A stretch of DNA of 64,000 bases from positions 4,774,001 to 4,838,000 of the forward strand of contig NZ_CP107819.1 in NCBI RefSeq assembly GCF_036346295.1, written 5' to 3'. The position numbers were made by a program, and so were the translations under genes. The number at the start of each line of letters is the position of its first letter. The first letter of the stretch is position 1. The notes below the pieces were generated by a model, which ran no database searches, had not been told where the DNA came from, and was given only the letters and a program-made list of their open reading frames with translations. Origin of the DNA: Streptomyces sp. NBC_00536. Lineage in GTDB: Bacteria > Actinomycetota > Actinomycetes > Streptomycetales > Streptomycetaceae. Positions 1-8,338 of this stretch are shown piece after piece.

Positions 1-530
1 CAGGGCCGTACGACGTCCGTGCCGGAGACGACGAGGGTGCCCGCGCGGCCGTGGTAACCGATGGGCAGGTGCTTCCAGTTGGGGGTGAGCGCGTCACCGT
101 CCGGGCGGAAGATCTGACCGACGTTGGTGGCGTGGTGCTCGCTGGCGTAGAAGTCGACGTAGTCCGCGACCTCGTACGGCAGGTGCATCGTGACGGCTTC
201 GAGCGGCACCAGGTGCGGCTCGACGGCGGGCCGGTGGCCCGGGTCGGTCACCCACGCGGTCAGCGCGCGGCGCACGTCGTGCCAGGCGGTGCGGCCCGCG
301 GCCAGCAGCGGGTTGAGGGTGGGGCGGCCGAGCAGTCCGGCGTACGGGGACCCGAGCGCGAGGGCGACGGCGCCCGCGTCCAGCACGTACCCGCCGATCC
401 GCACGCCGATGCGCCGCTGGGGCTCCGCGTCGCCGCCCGTGTCCTCGGCGGTGGAGAACACGCCGTACGGGAGGTTGTGCGGCCCGAACGGGTCGCCCTC
501 GGGAACGTCGAGGGGGCTCTGCAGGGGCAT
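1..530 (-). CDS. fahA: Fumarylacetoacetase, 5' part (runs off window start)
   Basis: The minus strand reads from an ATG at 530 (MPLQSPLDVPEGDPFGPHNL) without a stop to the window edge, about 176 residues. The stretch NLPYGVFS, then DAGAV near residue 50 and YVDFYASEHHATNVG followed by NWKHLPIGYHGRAGT, is the usual N-terminal domain and the start of the catalytic domain of fumarylacetoacetase, the last enzyme of tyrosine/homogentisate breakdown (fumarylacetoacetate to fumarate plus acetoacetate). The catalytic His and most metal ligands follow in this region or just beyond. It is divergent from the HAD gene. The family assignment is by recognition; the missing C-terminus leaves integrity untested. 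Confidence 0.85.
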   Translation of the reverse strand, partial: MPLQSPLDVPEGDPFGPHNLPYGVFSTAEDTGGDAEPQRRIGVRIGGYVLDAGAVALALGSPYAGLLGRPTLNPLLAAGRTAWHDVRRALTAWVTDPGHRPAVEPHLVPLEAVTMHLPYEVADYVDFYASEHHATNVGQIFRPDGDALTPNWKHLPIGYHGRAGTLVVSGTDVVRP

Positions 531-582
531 GGGATACTGCCTCGCTTTCCGGGCGGTCCGGGGGTGTCCCGGGTCTTGTTGA

Positions 583-593
583 CACGTTACGTG
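583..593. promoter_or_regulatory. Short palindrome between divergent genes
   Basis: CACGTTACGTG, an 11-nt odd palindrome, lies in the 140-bp gap between the divergent fumarylacetoacetase and HAD genes. It could be a regulator site for the tyrosine-degradation gene, but only one copy is visible, so this is weak. Confidence 0.25.
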
Positions 594-670
594 CCTGGTG
601 GGGCCTGCGGGAGGCCGGATTCGGGCTCTATTTGTAGGACTTGTCCAACGAGGTCCGTATCCTTGAACCC

Positions 671-1489
671 GTGACTTCCGCCCCCCCGCGCGCCCTTCCG
701 TATGCCCTGATCGCCACTGACCTGGACGGGACGCTGCTGCGCGCAGGTGACACAGTTTCCGCCCGTTCGTACGCGGCGCTCGCGACGGCGCGCGCGGCGG
801 GCGCCCGGCACATCGTCGTCACCGGGCGCCCCGTCCCGCAGGTCCGGCACGTACTGGAGGACCTCGGCTACACGGGGCTCGCGGTGTGCGCGCAGGGCGC
901 GCAGGTGTACGACGCGGCGGCCGGGCGCATGCTGCACTCCGTCCCCCTGGACCGGGACCTCGCGGAGGTCGCCCTAGGCAAGATCGAAGCGGAGATCGGC
1001 GAGGTGTTCGCGGCCGTCAACCGGGAGGGGGTGGACGCCGAGATGCTGATAGGGCCGGGCTACCGGATGTGGCACCCGCACCTGCCGACGGTCCGCGTCC
1101 CGCGCCGCGCCGACCTGTGGTCGGCCCCGATCAACAAGGTGCTGCTCCAGCACCCCGAGCTGGACGACGACGAACTGACCCGGGTCGCGCGGGGAGTCGT
1201 CGGTGACCTCGTGAACGTCACGATGGCCGGGGAGCACACGGTGGAACTCCAGCCGCCGGGCATCGACAAGGCGAGCGGCCTCGCGTGGGCGGCCGGTGTC
1301 CTCGGCCTGGAAGCGTCCTCGACGATCGCCTTCGGCGACATGCCGAACGACATCCCCATGTTCACGTGGGCCGCGCACGGTGTCGCCATGGCGAACGCGC
1401 ACCGGGAGCTGGTCGCGGTGGCGGACGAGGTGACCCTGTCGAACGAGGCGGACGGGATCGCGGTGGTCCTGGAGGGCCTGTACGCATAG
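671..1489 (+). CDS. HAD-superfamily (Cof-type) hydrolase
   Basis: About 272 residues. The N-terminus has the HAD motif I DLDGTLL near residues 17-23 (nucleophile and acid Asp), a motif II Thr in VVTGRP, a conserved Lys in GIDKASGL and motif III/IV GDMPND near residue 217, with the large C2B cap between, as in Cof-like phosphatases acting on sugar phosphates or nucleotides. The substrate cannot be read from sequence. A TTG at 641 is in frame, but homologous sequence begins only after the GTG at 671, which I chose; neither start has a strong ribosome site, so a leaderless message is possible. Confidence 0.85.
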   Translation: MTSAPPRALPYALIATDLDGTLLRAGDTVSARSYAALATARAAGARHIVVTGRPVPQVRHVLEDLGYTGLAVCAQGAQVYDAAAGRMLHSVPLDRDLAEVALGKIEAEIGEVFAAVNREGVDAEMLIGPGYRMWHPHLPTVRVPRRADLWSAPINKVLLQHPELDDDELTRVARGVVGDLVNVTMAGEHTVELQPPGIDKASGLAWAAGVLGLEASSTIAFGDMPNDIPMFTWAAHGVAMANAHRELVAVADEVTLSNEADGIAVVLEGLYA

Positions 1490-1532
1490 CGCGCGCCCGC
1501 CCTTTCCCTCCGGGGGCGCCTCCGGCCCGGCA

Positions 1533-1730
1533 AATCCAGCCCGCCCGGCGTTTGAGGGCCCGCCGGAGGCCCCACCGGCCGGTGGCGGTTCTGGGGTGCG
1601 GACGGTGGGGCCGTGCGGCGCTCCTGCCCTCCGGGGGCGCCTCAAACGCCGGCGGGGCTGGATTCGCGGGGTGGCGCTGCCCCGGCAAATCTGGCTCGCT
1701 GGGCACATCCAGCCCGCCCGGCGTTTGAGG
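1533..1730. repeat. Three copies of the dispersed AGCCCCGCCGGCGTTTGAGG repeat
   Basis: Copies lie at 1533-1557 and 1707-1730 (same strand) and inverted at 1640-1664. The first and the inverted copy can pair over about 25 bases. The third copy ends 9 nt before the stop of the S15 hydrolase, so the array may end transcription from both convergent genes. The same core occurs in four other gaps of this window. Confidence 0.7.
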
Positions 1731-1738
1731 GCGTCGGA

Positions 1739-3748
1739 TCAGCCCGCCGCGCGGGGGAGGCGGCGTTCCCAGGTGCGGTGGAAGAGGACCTCGTCACCCT
1801 CACGGCACACGACCTCGTTCGACGTCACGAAGCCGCCCTCGTCGCACGAGATCTCCGACCGGGTCTCCACCCTCGCGTCCCAGCCCAGCTCGGGCCGGTG
1901 CAGCCGGATCCGCCACCGGGAGAGGGTCCGGGCGGACAGCGGGTCGCCGTCCTCGATCTCGTACACCTCCTCCGCGTCCTCGGTGAACTCCAGCCCGTCC
2001 GGGTACAGCCGCGTGCCCCCGTACCGGGGGTCCACCTCCAGCCGCCAGAGCCCGCGCGCGACGTCCCGTACGACGAGGCGTTCGGGGCGCGGTGCGTCCA
2101 GGGTGGCGGGGTACACCACGCCGAGGCCCTCGGACTGCTCGGGCGGCCCGAAGCTGATCTCCGGCCCGGCCGCCCCCGCGGAGGGGTCCCGTACCGGCAG
2201 GGTCAGCGCGCTCCCCGCCGGTTCCAGCGTCCAGCCCGCCTCCGATCCGGCGCGCGGCCAGATCCACGGCCAGTAGGCGGAGGACACCGCGAGCCGGATC
2301 CGGTGCCCGGGCGGGAAGGCGTGCCCGATGGCGTTGAGTTCGAAGGTGACGTCCTCGTACGCGCCCACGGGCCACGGCACGGCCTGGTCCCGCCCGCGCC
2401 GCGCGGACAGGTTGAGCGCGCCCCGGGTGACGAGCGTCGAGGACCCGTCGGGCGCGACGTCGCAGACCCGGGCCACGACCTGCCCGTACGGCACGTCCAT
2501 CCGCAGCCGCAGGGTGACCCGGGGCCGCCCGAGGACCTCCAGCCGTCCGCCGGTGCCCACCGGGAATTCGAAGCAGGCCGATTTGGCGTCCTCCTCGCGC
2601 TGGTCCGGCGGCAGGTCGCCGTCGTTGCCGAAGGGGAAGAAGCGGCCCGCGTCGAGGCCGGTGTGCTGCGGGGACGCGACGAGGACCGGGTCGCCCTGGA
2701 GCCCGTACGAGTGCGGCGCCACCGCGGGGGAGGGCCAGGCGGGGTCGCCGACCCAGCGGCCCTCCATGCGCTCGTAGACGGTCGCCGGGGGGTGCGACTC
2801 GCTGATCCAGGAGCGCAGCAGCGGTTCGTCCATGACCCCGTTGTCCACGCCCTTGAGCCAGTGGTCCCACCAGCGCAGGGTCTCCTGGAGGAAGCCGATC
2901 GCGGGTCCCGGCGGCAGGCCGCGGTCGGGGTACTGGTGGGACCAGGGGCCGATCAGGCCGCGCACCCGGTCGGCGGGGAGGTGTTCGACCAGCCGCAGGA
3001 CGGTGTCCCGGTAGGGGTCGTGCCAGCCGCCGACGGCGAGGACGGCGGCGCCGATCGCGGAGTAGTCCTCGCAGACGCTGCCGTGCTTCCAGTAGCCGTC
3101 GCGGGTCTGGTGGGAGAGCCAGGTGTGGACGAGCGGTTCGACGGCCTCCAGCCGGTCCAGCCACTGTTCCTTCCAGCCGTCGCCCGCGTAGAGCGGGTCC
3201 GGCGGTCGGGAGGCGAAGGCGAGCATGGTGGCGGCCCAGGCGTGCATGTCGACGGCGAGGACGGAGCCGCCCATGTAGTGGACGTCGTTGTCGTAGCGGT
3301 CGTCGGTGGAGCAGACGGTGACGACGGCTTTGAGCGGTTCGGGCGCGAGGGCGGCGATCTGGAGGGAGTTGAAGCCGCCCCAGGAGATGCCGAACATGCC
3401 GACCGCGCCGGTGCACCAGGGCTGCGCAGCGAGCCATTCGACGACGGCGACCCCGTCGGCGAGTTCCCGGGCGTCGTACTCGTCGCCGGGGTGGCCGCCG
3501 CTGTTGCCGTGGCCGCGTACGTCGACGCGCACCGAGGCGTAGCCGTGCCCGGCGTACCAGGGGTGGCGCTGGTGGTCGCGGGGCGCGGTCCAGTCGCTGA
3601 GCCGGTACGGGAGGTACTCCAGCAGGGCGGGTACGGGATCGCCGGTCACCGGCCGCCAGACGCGGGCGTACAGCTCCACCCCGTCCGGGAGCGGAATCCG
3701 GACATCCTCATGGGTGGTCCCGTACGGGAAGTCGGTGCGGATGATCAT
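1739..3748 (-). CDS. CocE/NonD (S15 X-Pro dipeptidyl-peptidase) family hydrolase
   Basis: 669 residues, a normal length for the family. The N-terminal two thirds is an alpha/beta hydrolase: VDVRGHGNSGG near residue 75-85 (oxyanion region) and the nucleophile elbow GISWGG with Ser122. The C-terminal 230 residues (FPVGTGGRLEVLGRP onward, with GHRIRLAVSSAYWP) match the jelly-roll X-Pro dipeptidyl-peptidase C domain. Members cleave X-Pro dipeptides or esters/acyl groups; which one is not determined. There is no signal peptide, so it acts in the cytoplasm. The ATG at 3748 has GAGGGG about 12 nt upstream. It lies 49 bp behind a peptide transporter on the same strand, which suggests it degrades imported peptides. 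Confidence 0.85.
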   Translation of the reverse strand: MIIRTDFPYGTTHEDVRIPLPDGVELYARVWRPVTGDPVPALLEYLPYRLSDWTAPRDHQRHPWYAGHGYASVRVDVRGHGNSGGHPGDEYDARELADGVAVVEWLAAQPWCTGAVGMFGISWGGFNSLQIAALAPEPLKAVVTVCSTDDRYDNDVHYMGGSVLAVDMHAWAATMLAFASRPPDPLYAGDGWKEQWLDRLEAVEPLVHTWLSHQTRDGYWKHGSVCEDYSAIGAAVLAVGGWHDPYRDTVLRLVEHLPADRVRGLIGPWSHQYPDRGLPPGPAIGFLQETLRWWDHWLKGVDNGVMDEPLLRSWISESHPPATVYERMEGRWVGDPAWPSPAVAPHSYGLQGDPVLVASPQHTGLDAGRFFPFGNDGDLPPDQREEDAKSACFEFPVGTGGRLEVLGRPRVTLRLRMDVPYGQVVARVCDVAPDGSSTLVTRGALNLSARRGRDQAVPWPVGAYEDVTFELNAIGHAFPPGHRIRLAVSSAYWPWIWPRAGSEAGWTLEPAGSALTLPVRDPSAGAAGPEISFGPPEQSEGLGVVYPATLDAPRPERLVVRDVARGLWRLEVDPRYGGTRLYPDGLEFTEDAEEVYEIEDGDPLSARTLSRWRIRLHRPELGWDARVETRSEISCDEGGFVTSNEVVCREGDEVLFHRTWERRLPRAAG

Positions 3749-3797
3749 GCGTGGCCTCAGCCCCTCACAGGAACGGACAGCAGCAACGGACGGGACG

Positions 3798-5318
3798 TCA
3801 GTGGACGGGGTGCATCGTGCGCCGCAGCCACGGGGCGAGGGCGATCACGGCCAGGCCCGCGGCCACCGCGATCGCGCCGTTGACGCCGAAGTAGGCGGGG
3901 ACGGAGACCTTGCCGTAGAGCTTGACCACCTGGGCCTGGATGCCGTTGGCGAGGGCCAGCGAGAGGAACCACAGGGCCATGGTCTGGCTGGCGTAGGCCT
4001 TCGGGGCGAGTTTGGTGGTGGCCGACATGCCCGAGGTCTCCAGCAGGATGTCGCCGAGGCCGAGCAGCAGGTAGGAGCCGACGATCCACCAGGCGGCCAT
4101 CTTGAAGGTGTCGTCGCCGCCGTGCCCGGAGGTCGGGATGACCATCAGCAGGAACGACAGCCCGCCCAGGATCACCCCGATCGCGATCTTGTTCGAGGAG
4201 TGCGGCTGGCGGCGGCCCATCCGGACCCAGACGGCGGCGACGACCGGGGCCAGCGCCACCTCGAACGCGCCGAGCGCGGAGGCGTACCAGCTCGCGGGGA
4301 AGTGGAAGCCGAGGATCGAGGTCTGCGCGTTCGTCGAGGCCAGCAGCATCATCGTCGAGTAGGCCTGGAAGAGGATGAAGTTGAAGGCGACGGAGGCGAG
4401 GAAGAGCACCACGTACGGGCGCAGCCGGCCGCGTTCCTCCGTGGTGACCCGGGGGCTGCGGAACATGACGGCGAAGTAGACGACCGGCGCGATCACCGAG
4501 ATCAGGGTGAGCAGGTCGACGAACCGGCCCATGGTGAGCCAGCCGAGGGAGGCCAGCAGGGTGGCGAGGACGGCCACGGCGAGCAGTCCGCCGATGATCG
4601 TCCGCACGGCGCGGCGCATCGCGGCGGGGGCGAGGGCGTACTCGGCAGAGTGCTTTCGTCCGGCCAGATGGCGGCGTCCGAGGACGTATTGGACCAGGCC
4701 GGCCGTCATGCCGATGGCGGCGGCGGAGAAGCCCCAGTGCCAGCCCTTGTGCTCGCCGAGCCAGCCGGTGATGAGCGGTCCGGCGAACGCGCCGATGTTG
4801 ATGCCCATGTAGTAGAGGGCGAATCCGGCGTCGCGGCGCTGGTCGTCGGTGCGGTAGAGCTTGCCGACCATGCTGGCCACATTGGGCTTGAGCAGGCCGG
4901 TGCCCGCGCTGATCAGGCCGAGTCCGGCCCAGGTCATGGCGGCGGTCGGCACGGCCATCGCGTAGTGGCCGCAGGCGATCAGGACGCCGCCCCACAGGAC
5001 GGCGCGGTAGGAGCCGAGGATCCGGTCGGCGAGCCAGCCGCCGGCCACGGAGACGAGGTAGACCATGGTTCCGTAGGCAGCCGATACGGACGCGGCGGTT
5101 CCCGGGTTCATTCCGAGGCCGCCGTTGACTACGGTGTCCGCGAAGTAGAGAACCAGGATGGCCTGCATGCCCAGGAACGAGAAGCGCTCCCAGACCTCCA
5201 GCCCGGAGAGCGTCGCCAGACCCCTGGGGTGGCCGAGGAAGGCGTGGTCGTCGCGGGGCGGCGGCTGGTCGGCCTCCGGGTCCACCGGTTCGTCGATATC
5301 GGGTGCAGTTCTGGACAA
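3798..5318 (-). CDS. Proton-dependent oligopeptide transporter (POT/PTR family)
   Basis: 506 residues with about 14 hydrophobic segments. Family signatures are visible: the proton-coupling ExxER motif in EVWERFSFLG (residues 41-50), GTGLLKPN in segment 4-5 and FALYYMGINIGA (the PTR2 signature). It imports di- and tripeptides with protons across the cytoplasmic membrane. It is the promoter-proximal gene of a likely two-gene operon with the S15-type peptidase. It is divergent from the polyprenyl synthase; the 190-bp gap between holds both promoters. Confidence 0.9.
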   Translation of the reverse strand: MSRTAPDIDEPVDPEADQPPPRDDHAFLGHPRGLATLSGLEVWERFSFLGMQAILVLYFADTVVNGGLGMNPGTAASVSAAYGTMVYLVSVAGGWLADRILGSYRAVLWGGVLIACGHYAMAVPTAAMTWAGLGLISAGTGLLKPNVASMVGKLYRTDDQRRDAGFALYYMGINIGAFAGPLITGWLGEHKGWHWGFSAAAIGMTAGLVQYVLGRRHLAGRKHSAEYALAPAAMRRAVRTIIGGLLAVAVLATLLASLGWLTMGRFVDLLTLISVIAPVVYFAVMFRSPRVTTEERGRLRPYVVLFLASVAFNFILFQAYSTMMLLASTNAQTSILGFHFPASWYASALGAFEVALAPVVAAVWVRMGRRQPHSSNKIAIGVILGGLSFLLMVIPTSGHGGDDTFKMAAWWIVGSYLLLGLGDILLETSGMSATTKLAPKAYASQTMALWFLSLALANGIQAQVVKLYGKVSVPAYFGVNGAIAVAAGLAVIALAPWLRRTMHPVH

Positions 5319-5467
5319 AACGTATTCTCCGGTCGTATGGGCTCCTCACGAACATACCGGTGCGGTTCGGGCAGTGCGCGGGTGGCGACCGGGCGGGCGC
5401 TCACGGTGATCGAAAACAGACCGGATACGCTGGCTTGAGTGATGGCAGCGACACATCGACAATCCAG

Positions 5468-5489
5468 GTGATCGTCACCGTGATCGTCA
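5468..5489 (+). repeat. Direct repeat just before polyprenyl synthase
   Basis: GTGATCGTCA occurs twice, 12 nt apart (5468-5477 and 5480-5489), 20 nt before the GTG start. The first copy also forms GGTGA-TCG-TCACC. It may be a regulator site; no second evidence. Confidence 0.3.
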
Positions 5490-5508
5490 GCAGACAGGAG
5501 TACCCCTC

Positions 5509-6519
5509 GTGACCGTCGTCGGGCCGTTCGGACTGAGCGTGCGGGACCAGGCTCTTGAGAGCGATGTCCAGGCCGGACTGGCCGCAGTCGAGGCGGGTCT
5601 GCTGGAAGCGACCAAGAGCGAAGTCCCCTTCATCACCGAGGCCGCACAGCATTTGGTGAAGGCCGGAGGCAAGCGGTTCAGGCCGCTGCTGGTGATGCTC
5701 GCGTCACGCTTCGGCGATCCCTACGCGCCCGGCATCGTGCCGTCAGCGGTGGTCGTCGAACTCACCCACCTCGCGACGCTCTACCACGACGACGTCATGG
5801 ACGAGGCGGACGTCCGGCGCGGGGTGGACAGCGCGAACACCCGCTGGGGCAACTCCGTGGCCGTCCTGACGGGTGATTTCCTGTTCGCCCGCGCCTCGCA
5901 CATCCTGGCCGACCTCGGACCCGAGGCCGTACGGATCCAGGCCGAGGCCTTCGAGCGGCTGGTGACGGGTCAGATCCTGGAGACGGCCGGGCCGCGCGAC
6001 GGCCGCGACCCCATCGCCCACTACCTCGACGTCATCGCGGGCAAGACCGGCTCGCTGATCGCGGTCTCCGGCCGCTTCGGCGCGCTGATGTCCGGCGCCG
6101 ACGAATCGGTCGTCGACATCCTCACGCAGTACGGCGAGCGCCTCGGCACCGCCTTCCAGCTCGCGGACGACGTCCTGGACATCGCCTCCGACTCGCACGA
6201 GTCCGGCAAGACCCCGGGTACGGACCTGCGCGAGGGCATCCCGACGCTGCCGGTGCTCCGGCTGCGGGAGATGGCCGCGCGGGACGGGCGGGAGGACGAC
6301 CTGGAGCTCGTACGCCTCCTGGACGGCGACCTGACGGACGACGCCCGGCACGCCGAGGTGCTGTCCCGGCTGCGGGTGCACCCGGCGCTGGAGCAGGCGC
6401 GGCGCGACACCATCCGCTACGCCGAGGACGCGCGGGCCACGCTGGCCCCGCTGCCCGAGTGCTTCGCGAAGTCGGCCCTGGAAGAGCTGTGCGACGCGGT
6501 GGTGCACCGGGCCGGTTAG
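5509..6519 (+). CDS. Long-chain (all-E) polyprenyl diphosphate synthase
   Basis: 336 residues. It has the first aspartate-rich motif DDVMD (94-98) in LYHDDVMDEADVRRG, the second DDVLD (220-224), GGKRFRP near 53-59 for diphosphate binding, and KTGSLI near 169. This is the head-to-tail prenyltransferase fold that condenses isopentenyl diphosphate onto an allylic primer. Lack of a bulky residue pair just before the first motif suggests a long product; in Streptomyces such enzymes supply the menaquinone side chain (known for the family; chain length is inference). The GTG at 5509 has GGAG 8 nt upstream. It stands alone, closed by a terminator. Confidence 0.9.
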   Translation: MTVVGPFGLSVRDQALESDVQAGLAAVEAGLLEATKSEVPFITEAAQHLVKAGGKRFRPLLVMLASRFGDPYAPGIVPSAVVVELTHLATLYHDDVMDEADVRRGVDSANTRWGNSVAVLTGDFLFARASHILADLGPEAVRIQAEAFERLVTGQILETAGPRDGRDPIAHYLDVIAGKTGSLIAVSGRFGALMSGADESVVDILTQYGERLGTAFQLADDVLDIASDSHESGKTPGTDLREGIPTLPVLRLREMAARDGREDDLELVRLLDGDLTDDARHAEVLSRLRVHPALEQARRDTIRYAEDARATLAPLPECFAKSALEELCDAVVHRAG

Positions 6520-6550
6520 GCCCACTGGTTAATTACCTTCGGCAGAGGCG

Positions 6551-6589
6551 AGGCCCTCCGACCCCCTACGGGATGGGGACGGGGGGCCT
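6551..6589 (+). terminator. Terminator after polyprenyl synthase
   Basis: AGGCCCTCCG (6551-6560) pairs with CGGGGGGCCT (6580-6589) over 10 bp with one T-G pair; the loop can pair further (CCCC with GGGG). Confidence 0.7.
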
Positions 6590-6770
6590 TCGTCGTGTCA
6601 TCCCTCCGGTGTACATGGAGTTGGCTCCGAGGAGTGATGCCTCAGGGCCCTTCCGTTTGGTCAGATAGAGGCACATCCCCACCAGATCGGGTGAGAGTGG
6701 CGGCGCGGGGTGGACGTTGTAAAGCCGGGATGGGTAGGTCGCCGCCTACACACAGAGGTAGGGCAGAGAC

Positions 6771-8003
6771 ATGGCAGCGAACGCAAAGACTTCTCGCAAG
6801 GCCTCGCGGTACGCGGTACCGGTCGTGGTCGTGGGAGTGGCCGTGGCGACCGTCGGACTGGTTCCGGCCTTCGCCAACGCGAGCGGACCGGACCTTCCCA
6901 AGGTGACGGCGCAGCAGCTCATCGAGAAGATCGCCGCATCGGACACGCAGCAGCTGTCCGGCACCGCGAAGATCACCACCGACCTCGGCCTGCCGAAGCT
7001 GGCGACCGGCATGCTCGGCGGCGGAAGCGTCTCCGGCGGCTCCGCGGACCCGCAGGACAAGCTCACGCAGCTCGCCACGGGCACGCACACCTTCAAGGTC
7101 GCGGCCGACGGCCCGGACCGCCAGCGGATCACCTTCCTGGACGGCAAGGACGAGTACAGCCTCATCCACAACGGTGAAGAGGTCTGGGGCTACGACAGCA
7201 AGTCCAATGAGGTCTTCCATGAGAAGAACGCGGGCACCAGGGCGGGGGAGAAGGGCAAGGAGCACAAGACGGCCGACCGCCTCGCCTCCTCGCCCGCGCA
7301 GCTCGCCGACGAGGCCCTGAAGGCCGCCGGACCCACCACCGACGTCAGCGTCGGCGACACGGCCCAGGTGGCCGGGCGCGACGCCTACCAGCTGGTCCTC
7401 AAGCCGAAGGCCTCCGGTTCCACGATCGGGTCCGTGCAGATCGCCGTGGACGCCAAGACCGGTGTGCCGCTGCGCTTCCAGGTGCTCTCCAGCGCGGGCG
7501 GCAAGCCGATCCTGGACGCGGGCTTCAACAAGGTCGACTTCGGCAAGCCGGCCGCCGACACCTTCACCTTCACCCCGCCCAAGGGCGCCAAGGTGAAGGA
7601 GGGCTCGGACGCCCCGGTCGACGGCAAGATCGACAAGAGGCTCCAGGACAAGTCGCACGGCGGCCTGGGCTCCCTCCCGATCCCCGGCCTGGACGGTGTG
7701 ACCGGCGGCGCGGGCAAGGGCGCGACCACGGTCCTCGGCGAGGGCTGGGCCTCGGTCGCCCGGATCGACTCGGGCTCGGGCAAGGGCCTCAAGGACTTCG
7801 AGGGCAAGGCGAACGAGAAGGGCGCCCCCAAGGAGGCCAAGCAGTTCCTCGACAGCCTCGGGGACAAGGTCACCGGCAAGTTCGGCTCCGGCCGGGTCTT
7901 CTCGACCCGCGTGTTCAACGCGCTGATCACGGACGACGGCAAGGTCTATGTGGGTGCGGTCACCAAGGACGCCCTGGTGAAGACGGCCAACGCCGGGAAG
8001 TAG
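6771..8003 (+). CDS. Secreted LolA-like lipoprotein-carrier-fold protein
   Basis: 410 residues. The N-terminus is a basic stretch, a hydrophobic core (VPVVVVGVAVATVGLVPAF) and a likely cleavage after ANA near residue 37, so it is exported. Residues about 45-260 read as a LolA/RseB-type half-barrel: QLIEKIA, LSGTAKI, TFLDGKDEYSLIHNG, then YQLVLKP and SVQIAVDAKTGVPLRFQVLS. There is no Cys lipobox. Actinobacterial members are found near ABC transporters or sigma regulators; none is adjacent here, so its cargo is unknown. A Gly-rich C-terminal part (GLPIPGLDGVTGGAGKGA) is unlike LolA. AGGTAGGGCAGAG precedes the ATG. Confidence 0.75.
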   Translation: MAANAKTSRKASRYAVPVVVVGVAVATVGLVPAFANASGPDLPKVTAQQLIEKIAASDTQQLSGTAKITTDLGLPKLATGMLGGGSVSGGSADPQDKLTQLATGTHTFKVAADGPDRQRITFLDGKDEYSLIHNGEEVWGYDSKSNEVFHEKNAGTRAGEKGKEHKTADRLASSPAQLADEALKAAGPTTDVSVGDTAQVAGRDAYQLVLKPKASGSTIGSVQIAVDAKTGVPLRFQVLSSAGGKPILDAGFNKVDFGKPAADTFTFTPPKGAKVKEGSDAPVDGKIDKRLQDKSHGGLGSLPIPGLDGVTGGAGKGATTVLGEGWASVARIDSGSGKGLKDFEGKANEKGAPKEAKQFLDSLGDKVTGKFGSGRVFSTRVFNALITDDGKVYVGAVTKDALVKTANAGK

Positions 8004-8049
8004 CCCGCGGCCCGCGGCTCGCGCGATGCGGGTGTGGGCACAGGTGCAC

Positions 8050-8087
8050 CAAGGGTGGCCCGGGACTTGTGTCCCGGGCCACCCTTG
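8050..8087 (+). terminator. Terminator after LolA-like gene
   Basis: A perfect 17-bp stem (8050-8066 with 8071-8087; core AAGGGTGGCCCGGGAC) with the loop TTGT, followed by few T residues. It insulates the small toxin-antitoxin-like pair 40 nt downstream. Confidence 0.85.
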
Positions 8088-8104
8088 TGGCGTAACCCTC
8101 CTCT

Positions 8105-8124
8105 GTACAGCGGGCCCGCTGTAC
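8105..8124. promoter_or_regulatory. Perfect 20-nt palindrome, probable autoregulatory operator
   Basis: GTACAGCGGGCCCGCTGTAC is identical on both strands and ends 10 nt before the ATG of a ribbon-helix-helix protein. Ribbon-helix-helix antitoxins bind such inverted repeats over their own promoter, so autorepression is the natural reading. The position also covers where a -10 region for a leaderless or short-leader message would lie. Confidence 0.65.
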
Positions 8125-8134
8125 CGTGAATGCC

Positions 8135-8338
8135 ATGTCGAGACACGTCACCATCCGCCTGGAAGAAGAGTTCCACGAGCGCCTCAAAGCGCGCGCGGCG
8201 GCGCTGGGGACGACGGTCACCGCGCTGATCACCGAGGTCACCGAACGCGAACTGGACGAGGACCGCAAGAACTTCCTCTCCGGCATCGAGGAGTTCGCCG
8301 ACCACTGGGGCTACTTCCAGGAGCGGTTCGGCCATTGA
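8135..8338 (+). CDS. Ribbon-helix-helix antitoxin-like protein
   Basis: 67 residues: SRHVTIRLEEEFHERLKARA, then AALGTTVTALITEVTERELDE. The first 45 residues give the beta-strand plus two helices of a MetJ/Arc (RHH) DNA-binding fold. The C-terminal 20 residues (NFLSGIEEFADHWGYFQERF) are the expected toxin-neutralising tail. I prefer the ATG at 8135 to a GTG at 8126, since the first strand MSRHVTIRL starts there. The downstream partner overlaps its stop by 4 nt. Confidence 0.75.
   Translation: MSRHVTIRLEEEFHERLKARAAALGTTVTALITEVTERELDEDRKNFLSGIEEFADHWGYFQERFGH

Noticed and set aside
1613..3883. 756-codon plus-strand frame opposite the S15 hydrolase
   Set aside because: Opposite a gene with an intact Ser-hydrolase motif; Arg/Gly/Pro-rich shadow.
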